Source of the DNA: Aricia agestis
Taxonomy: Eukaryota; Arthropoda; Insecta; Lepidoptera; Lycaenidae
Assembly (NCBI RefSeq): GCF_905147365.1
Contig: NC_056427.1
Coordinates: forward strand, 4,717,001-4,781,000
Direction of reading: 5' to 3'
Length of the DNA: 64,000 nucleotides
The translations under genes were made by a program, and so were the position numbers. A model generated the notes under the pieces. The model made no database searches. It was given only the letters and a program-made list of their open reading frames with translations, and was not told where the DNA came from. This document shows positions 31,661 to 42,500 of this stretch, one piece after another (the first letter of the stretch is position 1; each line of letters begins with the position of its first letter).

Positions 31661-32160
31661 TGAATTCCTATCAACAGGATCATATTATATCCGAATAAAC
31701 ACCATCTAGGAAAAACGAAATAGAAAAGGTCCTTTTGGATGAGGCCGTCAATATGAGTCCAAACATAAAACCTCCACTTTGGGTTCATATGGAGCTCGAA
31801 TCCGGATTCTATCAATCCAGGTGATGCTGCAGCAGCAGCATGCAAAAATTTATTGGTTATTTATGTCTTACTAGTTGTCGCAATTAAAATGAGCCCACAC
31901 ACGAAACCATTGCTCTAAGTTTGTGAGGAGTTGGGTATCCTATTGATTACCAGGTGATGCTGCAGCACCAGGTCAACTTTCCATTAATATGTAAATATTC
32001 ATAAATGTCACGAACTAGAATGCAATAAAGGCCACCAAACGACTGCAAGTTGCTAATCGGCCCTTCACGAACCAGATGAACCGCGATTTTTCAGTACGGA
32101 GCAGGCTGATGATGATGAACTATAGCTAAGAACACTCTCAATTAAGTCAGCTTTAAAAAA
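31661..32160. other. Intergenic stretch, nothing identified
   Basis: A ccaggtgatgctgcagcagc word occurs twice (31819, 31951), suggesting a diverged duplication. The minus frame 31639-31845 is not supported. Confidence 0.4.
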
Positions 32161-32296
32161 AAACTAGATCAAAATCGGTCCACCCGTTTGGACGCTACGA
32201 TGCCACAGACAGACAAACAGACAGACAGATAGACCGACAGACAGACCGACAGACAGACACGTCAAACTTATAACACCCCTCTTTTTTGTCGGGGGT
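32161..32296 (+). repeat. Repeat end with (GACA)n microsatellite
   Basis: cggtccacccgtttggacgc, then an impure gacagacagacagatagacc run (32203-32262), then cgtcaaacttataacacccc. The same layout, without the expanded run, lies at 39660-39765. Confidence 0.6.
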
Positions 32297-32297
32297 T

Positions 32298-32531
32298 AAA
32301 AAAACAAAATGATAATACTTTAGGGTGTGTGTGTGGCCTGTATAGAGTTCACTGTGAAAGTAGCAGCGCTGAATAGTGTCTTCCTTTTTCTTTTCTATGG
32401 ATAAATTCATGACGCTGTGGCGCCCATATAAATCACAAAAAAATATATTTCCATGCTGCTACTTTCACAGCTATGTACAGGGGACTCGTTCACATCCGAA
32501 AGTATTATCATAGTTTTGTTACACCTTGTAT
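32298..32531. mobile_element. Palindromic Tc1-type MITE (family H), diverged
   Basis: The left arm aaaatgataatactttagggt, gtgaaagtagcagcgctga and the right arm ctgctactttcacagctat, gtattatcatagttttgtt follow the family layout. The left terminus is damaged. Confidence 0.65.
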
Positions 32532-32589
32532 ACTGTGGTGTAATATAAATTCTTACTTATATTTTAAATGCGAAAGTGTGTCTGTCTGC

Positions 32590-32812
32590 CTATCTATGGT
32601 GGGCTGTTGGTAGCTCAAGCCGGGGGTCGCGGGTTCGAATCCCGCCGACGGAACAAAACGTTTTCAAAGTTCCTGGGTCATGGATGTGTATTAAATATGT
32701 GTATCATATAATAAAAATCTTAAATGTATCGTTGTCTGGTACCCGTAACACAAGTCCTTCAGGTACTTAGCACGGGGCCAGACTGACGTGGTGTGAAGCG
32801 TCCATAGATATT
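32590..32812 (+). mobile_element. tRNA-derived SINE family 2
   Basis: Box B text cgcgggttcgaatcccgcc, then gacggaacaaaacgttttc, atggatgtgtattaaatatg and gccagactgacgtggtgtg. The head is truncated inside the A box region and abuts a Helitron D1 5' scrap (aaatgcgaaagtgtgtctg). The frame 32576-32770 is an artefact. Confidence 0.8.
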
Positions 32813-33003
32813 ATTATATTATATCTATTAACTATTCACGCTTAGACGGTTGGACCGATATAAATGAAATTTTACATGGAGATACTCTGAGAGACATAGA
32901 ACAAGTTTAAATAGTTGTGGACATCTTCTAGCGCATATATATAATAATAGATTGTCTTGTAAAGTTCGAGATTCACAAAACAACGATTTGAAAACCAAAT
33001 CAA

Positions 33004-33206
33004 TCCATATACTAAAATTATACAGTGTGTCAGTCTGTTACCTCTTCACGCCCAAACAGCTGAAGCAATTTTGCTGAAATTTAGTATACAGATACTTTGA
33101 GTCCCGAGAAAGGACATAGGATACTTTTCAACTCGGAAAAATGTACGGTTCCTGCGAGAAAAACCGATTTTGGCGCAACGTAGCTTAGTTGCAGGCATCA
33201 TATAGT
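33004..33206 (+). mobile_element. Helitron-like element D1
   Basis: From tccatatactaaaattatac through tcacgcccaaacagctgaag to caggcatcatatag; the terminal CTAG is mutated to ATAG. Confidence 0.72.
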
Positions 33207-33429
33207 TTCAATATATTTCTATTCGTCTACACTAAATTAAATATTAAAAACAGAAAAATGAAGTTTAACCGGTAAGGTGATGATGATGATGAAATTTTAC
33301 AACATGGGTTTTCGTCTAAGGGTCTGCCCTAAAATAGTCAAATATTTAATTAAAGCAAAAGGCTGACCACATGCCCATACTAATGAGAGTTTAAAGTATA
33401 ATACGTATCTTTATATCTTTAAGGGCATT

Positions 33430-33570
33430 TTAGGGTTCCGTACCCAAAGGGTAAAACCCTATTACTAATAATTTTGGTCTGTCCGTATCTCGGTCACCAG
33501 GCCGTTTCTATTGCCGCTATAACAACAAATACTATAAAAACATAATAATAGTATTTTAAAAAGATAAAAC
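33430..33570 (+). mobile_element. Repeat family E, 5' half
   Basis: gggttccgtacccaaaggg then taaaaccctattac and gccgctataacaacaaatac. The 3' half is missing. Confidence 0.65.
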
Positions 33571-33685
33571 CGACTTCAAAATTGTACGTAATTGAGAATT
33601 AAAAGTCCCTATCTCCAAAACTACTGAACCGATTTTGATGAGACTTGCAGCATTCCCTAAGTTGAATAATATCTAGTAGAACAAT

Positions 33686-34083
33686 TATTATTTTTAACAA
33701 AAAATTAAAACCGACTTCCAAGATAAAAACAATAATAATATGAACTAAAAAGTATTAAATAACTCTTACTCTATAATAGTGCCTTTTCAGAATTCGTCTA
33801 AATCTCAACTATTTCTGTACATACTACAGTCTTCATTATTTGAAGTCGGTACCAGCTTAAATTTTATCGTGAGTTCAGTCAATGTCAAAAGATCTGAAGC
33901 TTTTGGGACTGGTACCGACTTCAAAGTAATGAAGACTGTAGTATGTACAGAAATAGTTGAGATTTAGACGAATTCTGAAAAAGGCACTATTATAGAGTAA
34001 GAGTTATTTAATACTTTTTAGTTCATATTATTATTGTTTTTACCTTGGAAGTCGGTTTTAATTTTTTGTTAAAAATAATAATT
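33686..34083. mobile_element. Long fold-back element I (arms ~180 bp)
   Basis: The left arm begins attattatttttaacaaaaa, then ccgacttccaagataaaaac; the right arm is its near-exact complement ending gttaaaaataataat. A loop lies near 33880-33890. A second copy at 43256-43655 shares arm order and length, so the palindrome is the mobile form. The frame 33779-33967 is from the palindrome. Confidence 0.85.
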
Positions 34084-34254
34084 TCACTCTTTTTAGTTAT
34101 TTACAAGATAAGGCTTTATGCGTAAATAACCACTACGAATGTTAACTATTCACATTATGTTACTGTAAGCGAAATTGTGGTAAATGTGGTAAAAACTTTC
34201 TCTTATTCGTAACATATACTTAAGTTACTAGAAACAACATTTTAACCACTATGA

Positions 34255-34907
34255 GTCTTTTGATAAATTTCAAGGATTTCCCTCGATTGCTCATAGATAC
34301 CATCATCAGCTCACCACTTTCGTAATTATTATACAAAATCAAGATTATACCCTATACAACAACACAAGAATTTTGGAAGTCGGTCCACAAACAGCGAAAT
34401 AATCATCAAAAACATCTGCTTCGATGCAAAATATCACGAAAAGCATCAATAATTGGGTCATAATGTGATGACCCATGGCATAATTATGATTTTGATGATG
34501 ATGATCAAATAAATTTATGTGTTGGCTTATGCTTTCAGTTTTTTAAACAACGCCGAAATCCCCGAACCTGTATCTATAAGGATTCAAAAGTTCTGTTGGG
34601 TAACTTCGGATCCAGGGTATAACTTAGTGCAAAATCTTACTTTTTGGTAGCATATGCTTAGGATGCTTCTCATAAAACCAAAATCACCATATGTTTCCAT
34701 ACAAATTTCAAGAAGTCCCCTCGATTCCTCCAGGATTCTATCATCAGATCACCACTTTTGTGAACATGGTACCAAATTCGAGTTAAACACAACACAAAAA
34801 GAATTTTGAAAATCGGATCACAAACGGCTGAGTTACTTATCGTTGAACATAAAAAAAAAAAAGATACATACAGCCGAACCTATAACCTCCTCCTTTTTGG
34901 AAGACGG
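34255..34907 (-). repeat. Repeat family with ccgacttcc / aggaggaggt ends
   Basis: In reverse it reads tccaaaaaggaggaggttat, ttcggctgtatgtatc, then cagccgtttgtgatccgat and ttctgttgggtaacttcgg blocks. The same blocks in the same order lie at 42028-42500. Positions 34255-34400 hold part of a second, more diverged copy. Confidence 0.7.
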
Positions 34908-34998
34908 CAAAAAAAGAATTACTTTAAATATCAATTGTAGTTTTGGAGATATGCGAACACAAGCAAAACCTCCTTTTTTATCGATATCTACAGGGTGT

Positions 34999-35424
34999 AA
35001 ATTTATATCGATTTCATTATTTATTATTAAAGAAAAATAAAATTAGGGCATTTTGTGATAACTTCAAATTCTGTAGCCATTATACAGTGTGTAACAAAAA
35101 TAAGTGATGATACTTTAGGGTGTATACATGTTCCTTGTAGAGAGTTCACTGTGAAAGTAGCAGCGCTGAAAGACCAAATTTTTTTTTCACTTTTGTATGG
35201 GGAAACTCGTGACGCTCGGGCCCTTGCCCATACAAAAGTGAAAAAAATCGTCTTTCAGCGCTGCTACTTTCACAGTGAACTCTCTACTAGAAACACGTAC
35301 ACACCCTAAAGTATTATCACTTATTTTTGTTACACACTGTATAATGGCTACAGAATTTGAAGTTATGAAAAATGCCCTAATTTTATTTTTCTTTAATAAT
35401 AAATAATGAAATCGATATAAATTT
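34999..35424. mobile_element. Outer palindrome hit at its centre
   Basis: The left arm (aaatttatatcgatttcatt... to ctgtagccattaTA) and the right arm (TAatggctacagaatttgaa... to atcgatataaattt) are complements over ~85 bases. They are separated only by the family H element at 35085-35339. Confidence 0.8.
35085..35339. mobile_element. Palindromic Tc1-type MITE (family H), centred in another palindrome
   Basis: Starts cagtgtgtaacaaaaataag and ends cttatttttgttacacactg, with TA on each side. The inner arms gtgaaagtagcagcgctga and its complement are near-perfect. This is the best-preserved copy in the window. The frame 35055-35309 is an artefact. Confidence 0.88.
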
Positions 35425-35439
35425 TAATATCCTATGAAA

Positions 35440-35525
35440 AAAATGCGACTGTTTTATCTTTTTTTGCTCGATATCAACATACGGTACGGAACCTTCCGTG
35501 CACGAGTCTTACTCGCTTGGCTAGT
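35440..35525 (+). mobile_element. Repeat family E, 3' end
   Basis: ttttgctcgatatcaacata, acggtacggaaccttccgtg and cttactcgcttggctag match the 3' part of family E. Confidence 0.55.
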
Positions 35526-35649
35526 TTTATGCGGCTTCTTTGCGGAGGTCTGATCATAATATATTTAAGGTACTTTTAAGTACGACGTTCTTTTTATTAC
35601 TAGAACCTTCATAAGCAAGTTTATAAGGCTATTAATTCTTATCAATATC

Positions 35650-35790
35650 CGTACTAATAAATCCAAGTGTGTCTGTTACTTTACGCTGCTCCTAAACCGA
35701 TTTAGATGGAATTTTGTATGGAGATATTTTGAGAGATAGAGAAAGGTCATAAGATTTCATCTCGAAAAAATGTACCTTCCCGCTTAAGCG
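35650..35790 (+). mobile_element. Helitron D1, diverged
   Basis: ccgtactaataaatccaagt, gtgtctgttactttacgctg and ggagatattttgagagatag follow D1 order. Confidence 0.5.
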
Positions 35791-35814
35791 GGATAGATAA
35801 TATGATGATAGCTT

Positions 35815-36030
35815 AAAAAAGTTAAGCTATTGACCGGCGCAGCGACCGAATAAATAAATTCCGTAACGAAAATAAACCTAACATCCCCATTCCCACCGGC
35901 ACAGCGTCGTTTCGATTCAGCAGACTTCGGCACGGTGTTTGTGTGCGTGCGACTAGACGCGTGCGTGTAGAATAGATGCTATGCAATTGCTAGACCGCGG
36001 CAGTCACCGAGTGCCACAAGTATTTTTTTG
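35815..36030 (+). mobile_element. Partial copy of family G
   Basis: Contains ttccgtaacgaaaataaacc, acggtgtttgtgtgcgtgcg, ctagaccgcggcagtcaccg and gagtgccacaag, i.e. one arm of the 47808-48448 element. Confidence 0.7.
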
Positions 36031-36381
36031 CTGTCCGTCTGTCTGTCGTTTAAATTTGACTGCCCTCCCCAACAAAATTACTAACGAACTATATATTGAA
36101 CGCCCCTCAGTAAATTTTTCTTCAGATGTTTTTTAACTTTCATTAAAATGTTTTAAAACCTCTAAAACTCTTTCAAGTCCATCCATGCTGAAATGTCAGA
36201 GTTTTATAATACAACCTATATAATTTGTGGAGTATAAAAACAGCTAGGCTAAGCATTCATGTCCCAGAGTAGAGAATAAAACCACTAAGTGTAAAATGTA
36301 TTGTAAGGCCAGGCTTTTATAGCTTACTAGCTGTGCCCTGTGGTTTTTTAGTAAAACTAAATTGCGTATCAGTAAGTATAA
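36031..36381. other. Intergenic stretch, nothing identified
   Basis: No repeat or coding signal was recognised. Confidence 0.4.
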
Positions 36382-36555
36382 CTAGCTATTTGACCGAGCT
36401 TTGCTCGGTATTCGATACCGAGCAATAAAACGACATTTTCTAAAAATGATTCCTATCTAGATCGATTTATCGCCCCTGAAACCCCTTATATACTTAATTA
36501 TTTACCTTATTTCATAAAAATCGTTGGAGCCGATTCCGAGATTCCAATTATATAT
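36382..36555 (-). mobile_element. Helitron-like element D4
   Basis: CTAG at 36382-36385, the accgagc/gctcggt hairpin, then aaaacgacattttctaaaaa and cgttggagccgattccgaga. As at 22.6 kb it lies beside a D1 copy, but the order differs. Confidence 0.78.
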
Positions 36556-36557
36556 AA

Positions 36558-36787
36558 CTAGATGACGCCCGCAACTCCGTTGCGCCAAAATTCGTTTATC
36601 GCGTAGGAACCGTACATTTTACCGGGATAAAAAGTATCCTATGTCCTTTCCCGGGACTCAAAGTATCTCCATGCCAAATTTCAGCAAAATCAGTTCAGCG
36701 GTTTGAGCGTGAAGAGGTAACAGACAGACAGACAGACGGACAGACAGACTGACAGACACACTTTCACATTTATAATATTAGTATGGA
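36558..36787 (-). mobile_element. Helitron-like element D1, well preserved
   Basis: In reverse: ctagatgacgcccgcaactc (CTAG and hairpin intact), gggataaaaagtatcctatg, a cagacagacagacagacgg run, and the 5' end tttataatattagtatgga. Confidence 0.85.
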
Positions 36788-36911
36788 AGTATAGATATGG
36801 ATATTGGATATGCAAGAATAATTATTGCTGGTTTAAAGATTAAATAATTTTCATCAATTTCCATTGAAATAACTCATGTTTTTCGAAGTTACATATGTAG
36901 CCTACATATTA

Positions 36912-36978
36912 ATGATTTTGGAGGATTGGATTTAGCTGAAATCCAGGATTTCAGCTAAATCCATGCCTCCAAAATCAT
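36912..36978. repeat. 33-bp-arm hairpin
   Basis: atgattttggaggattggat... (36912-36944) pairs with 36946-36978 with one or two mismatches and a 1-base loop. Confidence 0.8.
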
Positions 36979-37033
36979 AAAGCACTTCCTTTTCCTAACA
37001 TAAACAGCTTAAGAAAAGTATTATGTACCATTA

Positions 37034-37412
37034 TTAGGGTCCCGTACCCAAAGGGTAAAAACGGGACCCTATTTCTAAAAAATCATAGTCTGTCCGTCTC
37101 CAGGCTGTATCTCGAGAACCGCTATAGCTAGACTTCTGGAATCTTCACAGATTGTGTATTTCTGTTATATAACAACAAATACTAATTTAATATCAAAATA
37201 AAATGTATATTTAAGGGGGACCTATACAACAAACGTGATTTTTTGTGCTTTTTTGCTCGATATCAAAAACGGCAACAGGTAGACACTTAAAATTAAAATA
37301 AAATAAATATTTTAGTGGGCCTCCCATACAAAAAACGCATTATATGCCCACTTTTCCATTAACGGTAAGGAACCCTTCGTACGCGAGTCCAACTCGCACT
37401 TGGCCGATTTTT
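37034..37412 (+). mobile_element. Repeat family E, full length
   Basis: gggtcccgtacccaaaggg, ctccaggctgtatctcgaga, ctagacttctggaatcttc, cctatacaacaaacgtg, gctcgatatcaaaaacggc, and finally tacgcgagtccaactcgcac and ttggccga. Confidence 0.8.
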
Positions 37413-37518
37413 TATCAACATAATTTATCACTTTCTGTAGCGCCTCAAAAATTCGTGTCAGGGGAAAATCTTGGTGACTAATGATAGTCATAATCATCAT
37501 CATAATAATGAGTGGCTA

Positions 37519-37859
37519 TTTTTTTTTTTATGAAATAAGGGGGCAAACGAGCAAATGGGTCACCTGATGGAAAGCAACTTCCGTCGCCCATGGACACTCG
37601 CAGCATCAGAAGAGCTGCAAGTGCGTTACCGGCCTTTTAAGAGGGAATAGGGTAATAGGGGAGGGTAGGGAAGGGAAGGGAAGGGAATAGTTGAGGGTAG
37701 GGAAGGGAATAGGGTAGGGGTTAGGGGATTGGGCCTCCGGTAAACTCACTCACTCGGCGAAACACAGCGCAAGCGCTGTTTCACGCCGGTTTTCTGTGAG
37801 AACGTGGTATTTATCCGGTCGAGCCGGCCCATTCGTGCCGAAGCATGGCTCTCCCACGT
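37519..37859 (-). mobile_element. Family A short element, full length
   Basis: Reverse copy from a T run through atgaaataagggggcaaacg to atggctctcccacgta. The purine-strand minisatellite (gggagggtagggaaggga) is well expanded. Confidence 0.9.
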
Positions 37860-37897
37860 ATGTGAAAACATGAATGTGAATCAGGCAACGTGATTTT

Positions 37898-38216
37898 ACA
37901 TACTAATATTATAACTGCGAAAGTCTTTCAGTCTGTCTGTCTGTTACCTCTTCACACCCAAATGGCGGAACCGATTTTGCTGGAATTTCGTATATGTACC
38001 TATATCTACCTCTATTATCTAGCAACATTCTTACTAATATTATATTATAAATGCGAAAGTGTGTATCTCTGTTACCTCTTTAAACTTAAACCGTTTAACC
38101 AATTTTGATGAAATTCGCTATGAAGATACTTTAAGGCCCAAGAAAGGGCACAGGCTAGTTTTATCCCAAAAAAATGTACAGCTCCCACGTTATACATAGG
38201 AATTTCAGCGGAAGTT
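37898..38216 (+). mobile_element. Two successive Helitron D1 copies
   Basis: The 5' ends tactaatattataactgcga (37903) and ttactaatattatattataa (38029) each start a D1 copy. The first is cut after tgctggaatttcg; the second runs to cagcggaagttttgaac. The minus frame 38072-38254 is not a gene. Confidence 0.65.
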
Positions 38217-38472
38217 TTGAACAATATCCAGTAGCATAAAAGTAATGAACGCAAGGTTATGAGAAGCGTAGAAAATGTTTAAAATATTCTTTTGTTATGA
38301 TAATGTAAATAAATATCATTAATTAAAATTCAAGTATGATATTACATAAGTTGAATATTATGCTAGCAAAGTAAATTAAAAATATGATTAATCATAGATT
38401 AAGAAATTTAAAAAACCCCGAAATACACCAGCAACCAGCGTGCTTATGATGATAAAAATTGCTAAGATTGCC

Positions 38473-38711
38473 ACGTGGGAGAGCCATGCTTCGGCGCGAA
38501 TGGGCCGGCTTGACCGGAAAAATACCATTCCCTGTCCTCCGCTACTCCCTTCCATTCCCATCCCTACCCTCTCCTATTATCCTATTCCCTCTTAAAAGGC
38601 CGGCAACGCACTTGCAGCTCTTCTGATGTTGCGAGTGTCCATGGGCGACGGAAGTTGCTTTCCATCAGGTGACCCGTTTGCTCGTTTGCTCCCTTATTTC
38701 ATTTAAAAAAA
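38473..38711 (+). mobile_element. Family A short element with internal deletion
   Basis: After gaccggaaaaataccattcc the copy jumps into the pyrimidine tract, losing the cagcgcttgcgctg hairpin and the gagtgagtgagtttaccgg block. Confidence 0.85.
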
Positions 38712-38739
38712 AGAACACTTGCGATCAGGTCAGCTTTGA

Positions 38740-38890
38740 AAAAGAACGTGCGGCACTCGGGAACTGCCGTAGTAAAGCTATTGCAGTTAGCAGCTACTCT
38801 ACACGCATATGTCTAGTTGCACGCACACAAACACCTTGCCGAAGCCCGGTTTCATTACGGAATTTCTAGATTCGGTCACCGCGCCGAAGG
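38740..38890 (-). mobile_element. Partial copy of family G
   Basis: cgtgcggcactcgggaactg, agtaaagctattgcag, cgcacacaaacaccttgcc and agattcggtcaccgcgccg match the second arm of the 47808-48448 element. Confidence 0.65.
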
Positions 38891-39154
38891 CCGTGTTCAA
38901 ACCAAACAGACTGTAAGCAGCCGAATGTGAGGCTCACCACTGAGCCCCAGTGTAGACGTGAAAAAAGAAATATCCACAGCCGCACATATAACCCCCTCGT
39001 TTTTTGGAAGTCGGTTAAAAAAAATGTATTTTTCTTTCAGACTATGCCGACTAAACGCTATAGCTGACGTAGCTACGCAGCCATAAGCGTCCGCGCAGTG
39101 GCGTGCTATATTAATCGGCCGCCGAATGTCCGCGCCTACGCCTAGCGTAATATT

Positions 39155-39196
39155 GTTAGGTTGGTTAGGTTAGGTTAGTAGTTAGGTTGGTTAGGT
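39155..39196 (+). repeat. Short TTAGG-type repeat
   Basis: ttaggttggttaggttaggt is followed by tagtagttaggttggttagg. These are imperfect copies of TTAGG, the insect telomere unit. Confidence 0.7.
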
Positions 39197-39217
39197 GTGA
39201 ACGAAAAAGTGAACATG

Positions 39218-39549
39218 TTTTTTTTAATGAAATAAGGGGGCAAACGAGCAAACGGGTCACCTGATGGAAAGCAACTTCCGTCGCCCATGGACACTCGCAG
39301 CATCAGAAAAGCTGCAGGTGCATTGCCGGCCTTTTAAGTGGGAATATGGTAATAGGGGAGGGTAGGGATGGGAAGGGAAGGGAATAGGGGAGGGTAGGGA
39401 AGGGAATAGGGTAGGGGATTGGGCCTCCGATAAACTCACTCACTCGGCGAAACACAGCGCAAGCGCTGTTTCACGCCGGTTTTCTGTGAGAACGTGGTAT
39501 TTTTCCGGTCGAGCCGGCCCATTCGTGCCGAAGCATGGCTCTCCCACGT
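39218..39549 (-). mobile_element. Family A short element, full length
   Basis: Reverse copy from a T run via aatgaaataagggggcaaac to gcatggctctcccacgt. All blocks are present. Confidence 0.9.
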
Positions 39550-40169
39550 CTAAAATGGGATTCACGTCATATGTACGGAAATACAATAAACTGCGCAATG
39601 TTCGCTCACTTTCGGCGGCTGACAGTCAGTTTGGTTTGAACACAGCCTAAAAGATATGCAATGGCTCAAAAAACTAGGTCAAGTCAAAAACAACCCGTTT
39701 GGATGCTACGATGTCATGGACAAGCACACAGACAGATAATAATTATGTCAAACTTATAACCTTTTTTTTATCGTATAGTTTCTACAACAATCACAGTCCA
39801 TGATTTTAGGACGTCTCTCAGAAAAAAGTAGAAGTCAAAACACAGACTCTAAGCGGGGCCCCTAGACGATAAATTGTATTGCCCATTATTACGTATTGTG
39901 CAATATTACCGACCGTCTAGACTCTAAGGTTAATGTAAAACAAAATAACCTTTGTTCAATATTATTGTAAGTTTAGGGGATGCCTAAAGTATTGTCACTC
40001 ACTTTTATACGCTGTGGAAACTTTTCCTTTATTATTTTTGTATTATTATTATTATTTCAAGGACATTTCCAATCTACTACTACTAGTGCTACTATTTTAC
40101 AATGAACTCTATACAAGGGATACAGCCTAAAGGATAATTATTATCGCTTATGTGACACCCTGTAGCCAT
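39550..40169. other. Repeat debris
   Basis: 39660-39765 matches the end at 32161-32296. 39975-40166 holds arm pieces of a family H MITE (tgcctaaagtattgtcactc; acaatgaactctatacaagg; gacaccctg). Nothing coding was found. Confidence 0.5.
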
Positions 40170-40443
40170 ACATAATATTATAAGTGTCTATCTGTCCGTC
40201 TGTCTATAAGCTCTTCACGTCCAAACCGCTGAACTGATTTTGCTGAAATTTGGTATGTAGATACTTTTGAGTTGCAGGAAAGGTATGTCCTATTCCGGGA
40301 TAAAAAATACCTTATATCCTTTTCCGGGACTCGAAGTGTCTCCATACCAAATTTCAACAAAATCAGTTCAGTGGTTATGTCGCGAAGAGGTATATTACAG
40401 ACAGACACATACTTACTTTCACATTACATTTGTAAGATTAGTA
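40170..40443. mobile_element. Inverted pair of Helitron D1 fragments
   Basis: A forward D1 5' half (40170-40285: ttcacgtccaaaccgctgaa, tttggtatgtagatacttt) meets a reverse D1 piece (40287-40443: ccgggataaaaaatacct, gtctccataccaaatttcaa). This makes a partial inverted repeat. The frames at 40178-40466 come from it. Confidence 0.65.
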
Positions 40444-40445
40444 TG

Positions 40446-40695
40446 CAGGGTGTAACAAACTGGTAATACTTTAGGGTGTGTATGGGTCCCCTATATGGAG
40501 TTCGCTGTGAAAGTAGCAGCACTGAAAGAGTAACTTTTTATTTCACCTTTGCTAGAAAAAATGTATGACTCGCGGGCGCTCGCTCATACAAATCACAAAA
40601 AAATTTGCTCTTTCAGCGCTGCTACTTTCATAATATAGGGGACCCATACACATTACACACCCTAAAGTATTATCTCTTACTTTTATTGCTCCCTG
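40446..40695. mobile_element. Palindromic Tc1-type MITE (family H)
   Basis: cagggtgtaacaaactggta at the left and tattgctccctg at the right, with the inner arms tgaaagtagcagcactgaaa / tttcagcgctgctactttca. Confidence 0.78.
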
Positions 40696-40997
40696 TATAT
40701 CTTATATTATATACACCTTGTATATCTTTACAGCCTGTATAATGTATATACTGTATTAACACACCCTGTAAATAACGTGTGCACACGACTGTACAAAATG
40801 GCTCACCATGAGATTAACACAATCCAACACTGATCGCGACTGTACCGCCCGCGGCCAAGAGGCGACTGGCTTTCGTCCTGCCAGTGTTGCCAGAGTACGG
40901 AGTTTTCCCGCCCGAGGGGAAATTCTTATATGATGTTACTAAAAATAGCGCACGCTATTAGATATTTACTGGACTGTGGATAAAAAAATATATATTA

Positions 40998-41472
40998 CTA
41001 GCCGTCCCGGAAAAAGTTTCTTTGCCATATAAAGTATTTCGCCCGTATTATTTTATTGAAGTGACTAAATAAATATGTCACCATGGCAACGTCCATCGCT
41101 ATCCCGTCGCACAAACAATGGTCGCCGTCAGTCTCGAGTTGTAATAATTTACTATTATTTATTCAACAAATGCACTTATCAATATAAAAAATACCCAGTA
41201 GCCGATTCTCAGACCCACTGAATATACATATAAAATTTGGTTAAAATCAGTAAAGCCGTTTCGGACTTCACTTTTTTGATAGACTGTAGGTACTCCACCT
41301 ACAGTCTATCAAAAAAGTGAAGAAATTAAAAAGTGGCAACATCGTAGTGTCATCCCTTTTTTTCTAGATAGATTTGAAAGGAAATGACACTACGATGTAG
41401 CCACTTTTTAATTTCTTCACTTTTTTGACAGACTATACGCTATCTAACATTGTGACAAGAGAATTTTATATG
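40998..41472 (-). mobile_element. Helitron-like element D3 with nested palindrome
   Basis: CTAG at 40998-41001, then the D3 body in reverse (gccatataaagtatttcgcc, caatggtcgccgtcagtctc, ccgattctcagacccactg). After gccgtttcgga it is broken by the palindrome at 41273-41450 and resumes at aacattgtgacaagagaatt. Confidence 0.8.
41273..41450. mobile_element. Palindromic insertion within D3
   Basis: cttcacttttttgatagact appears near the left end and its complement near the right. Between them aagaaattaaaaagtggc, catcgtagtgtcatccct and their complements form a second pair. The first arm also self-pairs (gactgtaggta / tacctacagtc type). Confidence 0.7.
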
Positions 41473-41676
41473 TTAGAGATAGATAATATATTTTTAAGCG
41501 ACTTAGGAGGCGCGGTGTAAGTTTTAACACATACATTTTTCGACACTAAAACCATCCAATGCTTAGCTGCAATTTCTTTCGGATTAATAATTGCTCCTGA
41601 AAATTAAAATCGGTTCAGCGGTTTAAGCATGATTGAGGTAATACTCAACTGTCTCATTTTTATTTACTTAAAAGAA

Positions 41677-41894
41677 TCCATAATAATATTATAAACGTGT
41701 AGTCTGTCTGTCAGTAAAAAGTGTGTCTGTCTGTCTGTTACCTCTTCAAGTCTAAACTGCTGAACCAATTTTGTTGATTTTTTGTATAAAGATACTCTGA
41801 GTCCTAGGAAAGGACATAGGATTTTTCCGGAAAAATGTGCGTTTTCCTTACGATAAACGAATTTTGGCGCAACGGAGTTGCAGGCGTCATCTAG
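41677..41894 (+). mobile_element. Helitron-like element D1, full length
   Basis: From ataatattataaacgtgtag to ggagttgcaggcgtcatCTAG. It is followed after three bases by a D3 5' end. The minus frame 41664-41930 is not a gene. Confidence 0.82.
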
Positions 41895-42027
41895 TAATCT
41901 TCTAATAAGTATATAAAATTCTCGTGTCACAATATTACTTACCGTACTCCTCCGAAACGGTTTTACTGATTTTAACCAAATTTTTTATGCATATTCAGTA
42001 GGTCTGAGAATCGGCTACTGGCTACTT

Positions 42028-42500
42028 TTTGACCGACTTCCAAAAAGGAGGAGGTAATACGTTCGGCTGTATGGCTGTATGTGGTAGGCAACATGTAGTT
42101 CAACATTCTGAAAATATTTGATTCAAATTTATTCAGAAATAAAACAATTTTTATTTATTTTATTTTATTATTGTATGTATTTTTTTTATATGTATGTTCA
42201 ACGATTACTCAGCCGTTTGTGGTCCGATTTACAAAATTCTTTTTGTGTTGTATAGGGTTTGACTCGAATTTGGTACCATGTTCATAAAAGTGGGCCGATG
42301 GGATCCATGAGTAATCGAGGGAACTCCTCAAAATTTATATGGAAACATATAGTGATTTCGATTTTTTTCTGAAGTGTTTCAGGCATATACTACCAAAAAG
42401 TAAGATTTTGCACCAGGATGTAGGGTACATCCTGTCCGAAGGTACCCAACAGAACTTTTGAATTCTTATAGATACAAGTTCGAGGATTTTGGCTTTATTT
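42028..42500 (+). repeat. ccgacttcc repeat family, forward copy
   Basis: gaccgacttccaaaaaggag, gaggtaatacgttcggctg, agccgtttgtggtccgattt, tgactcgaatttggtaccat, cccaacagaacttttgaatt. It is the direct counterpart of reverse copy 34555-34907. The minus frame 42335-42523 is not a gene. Confidence 0.72.
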
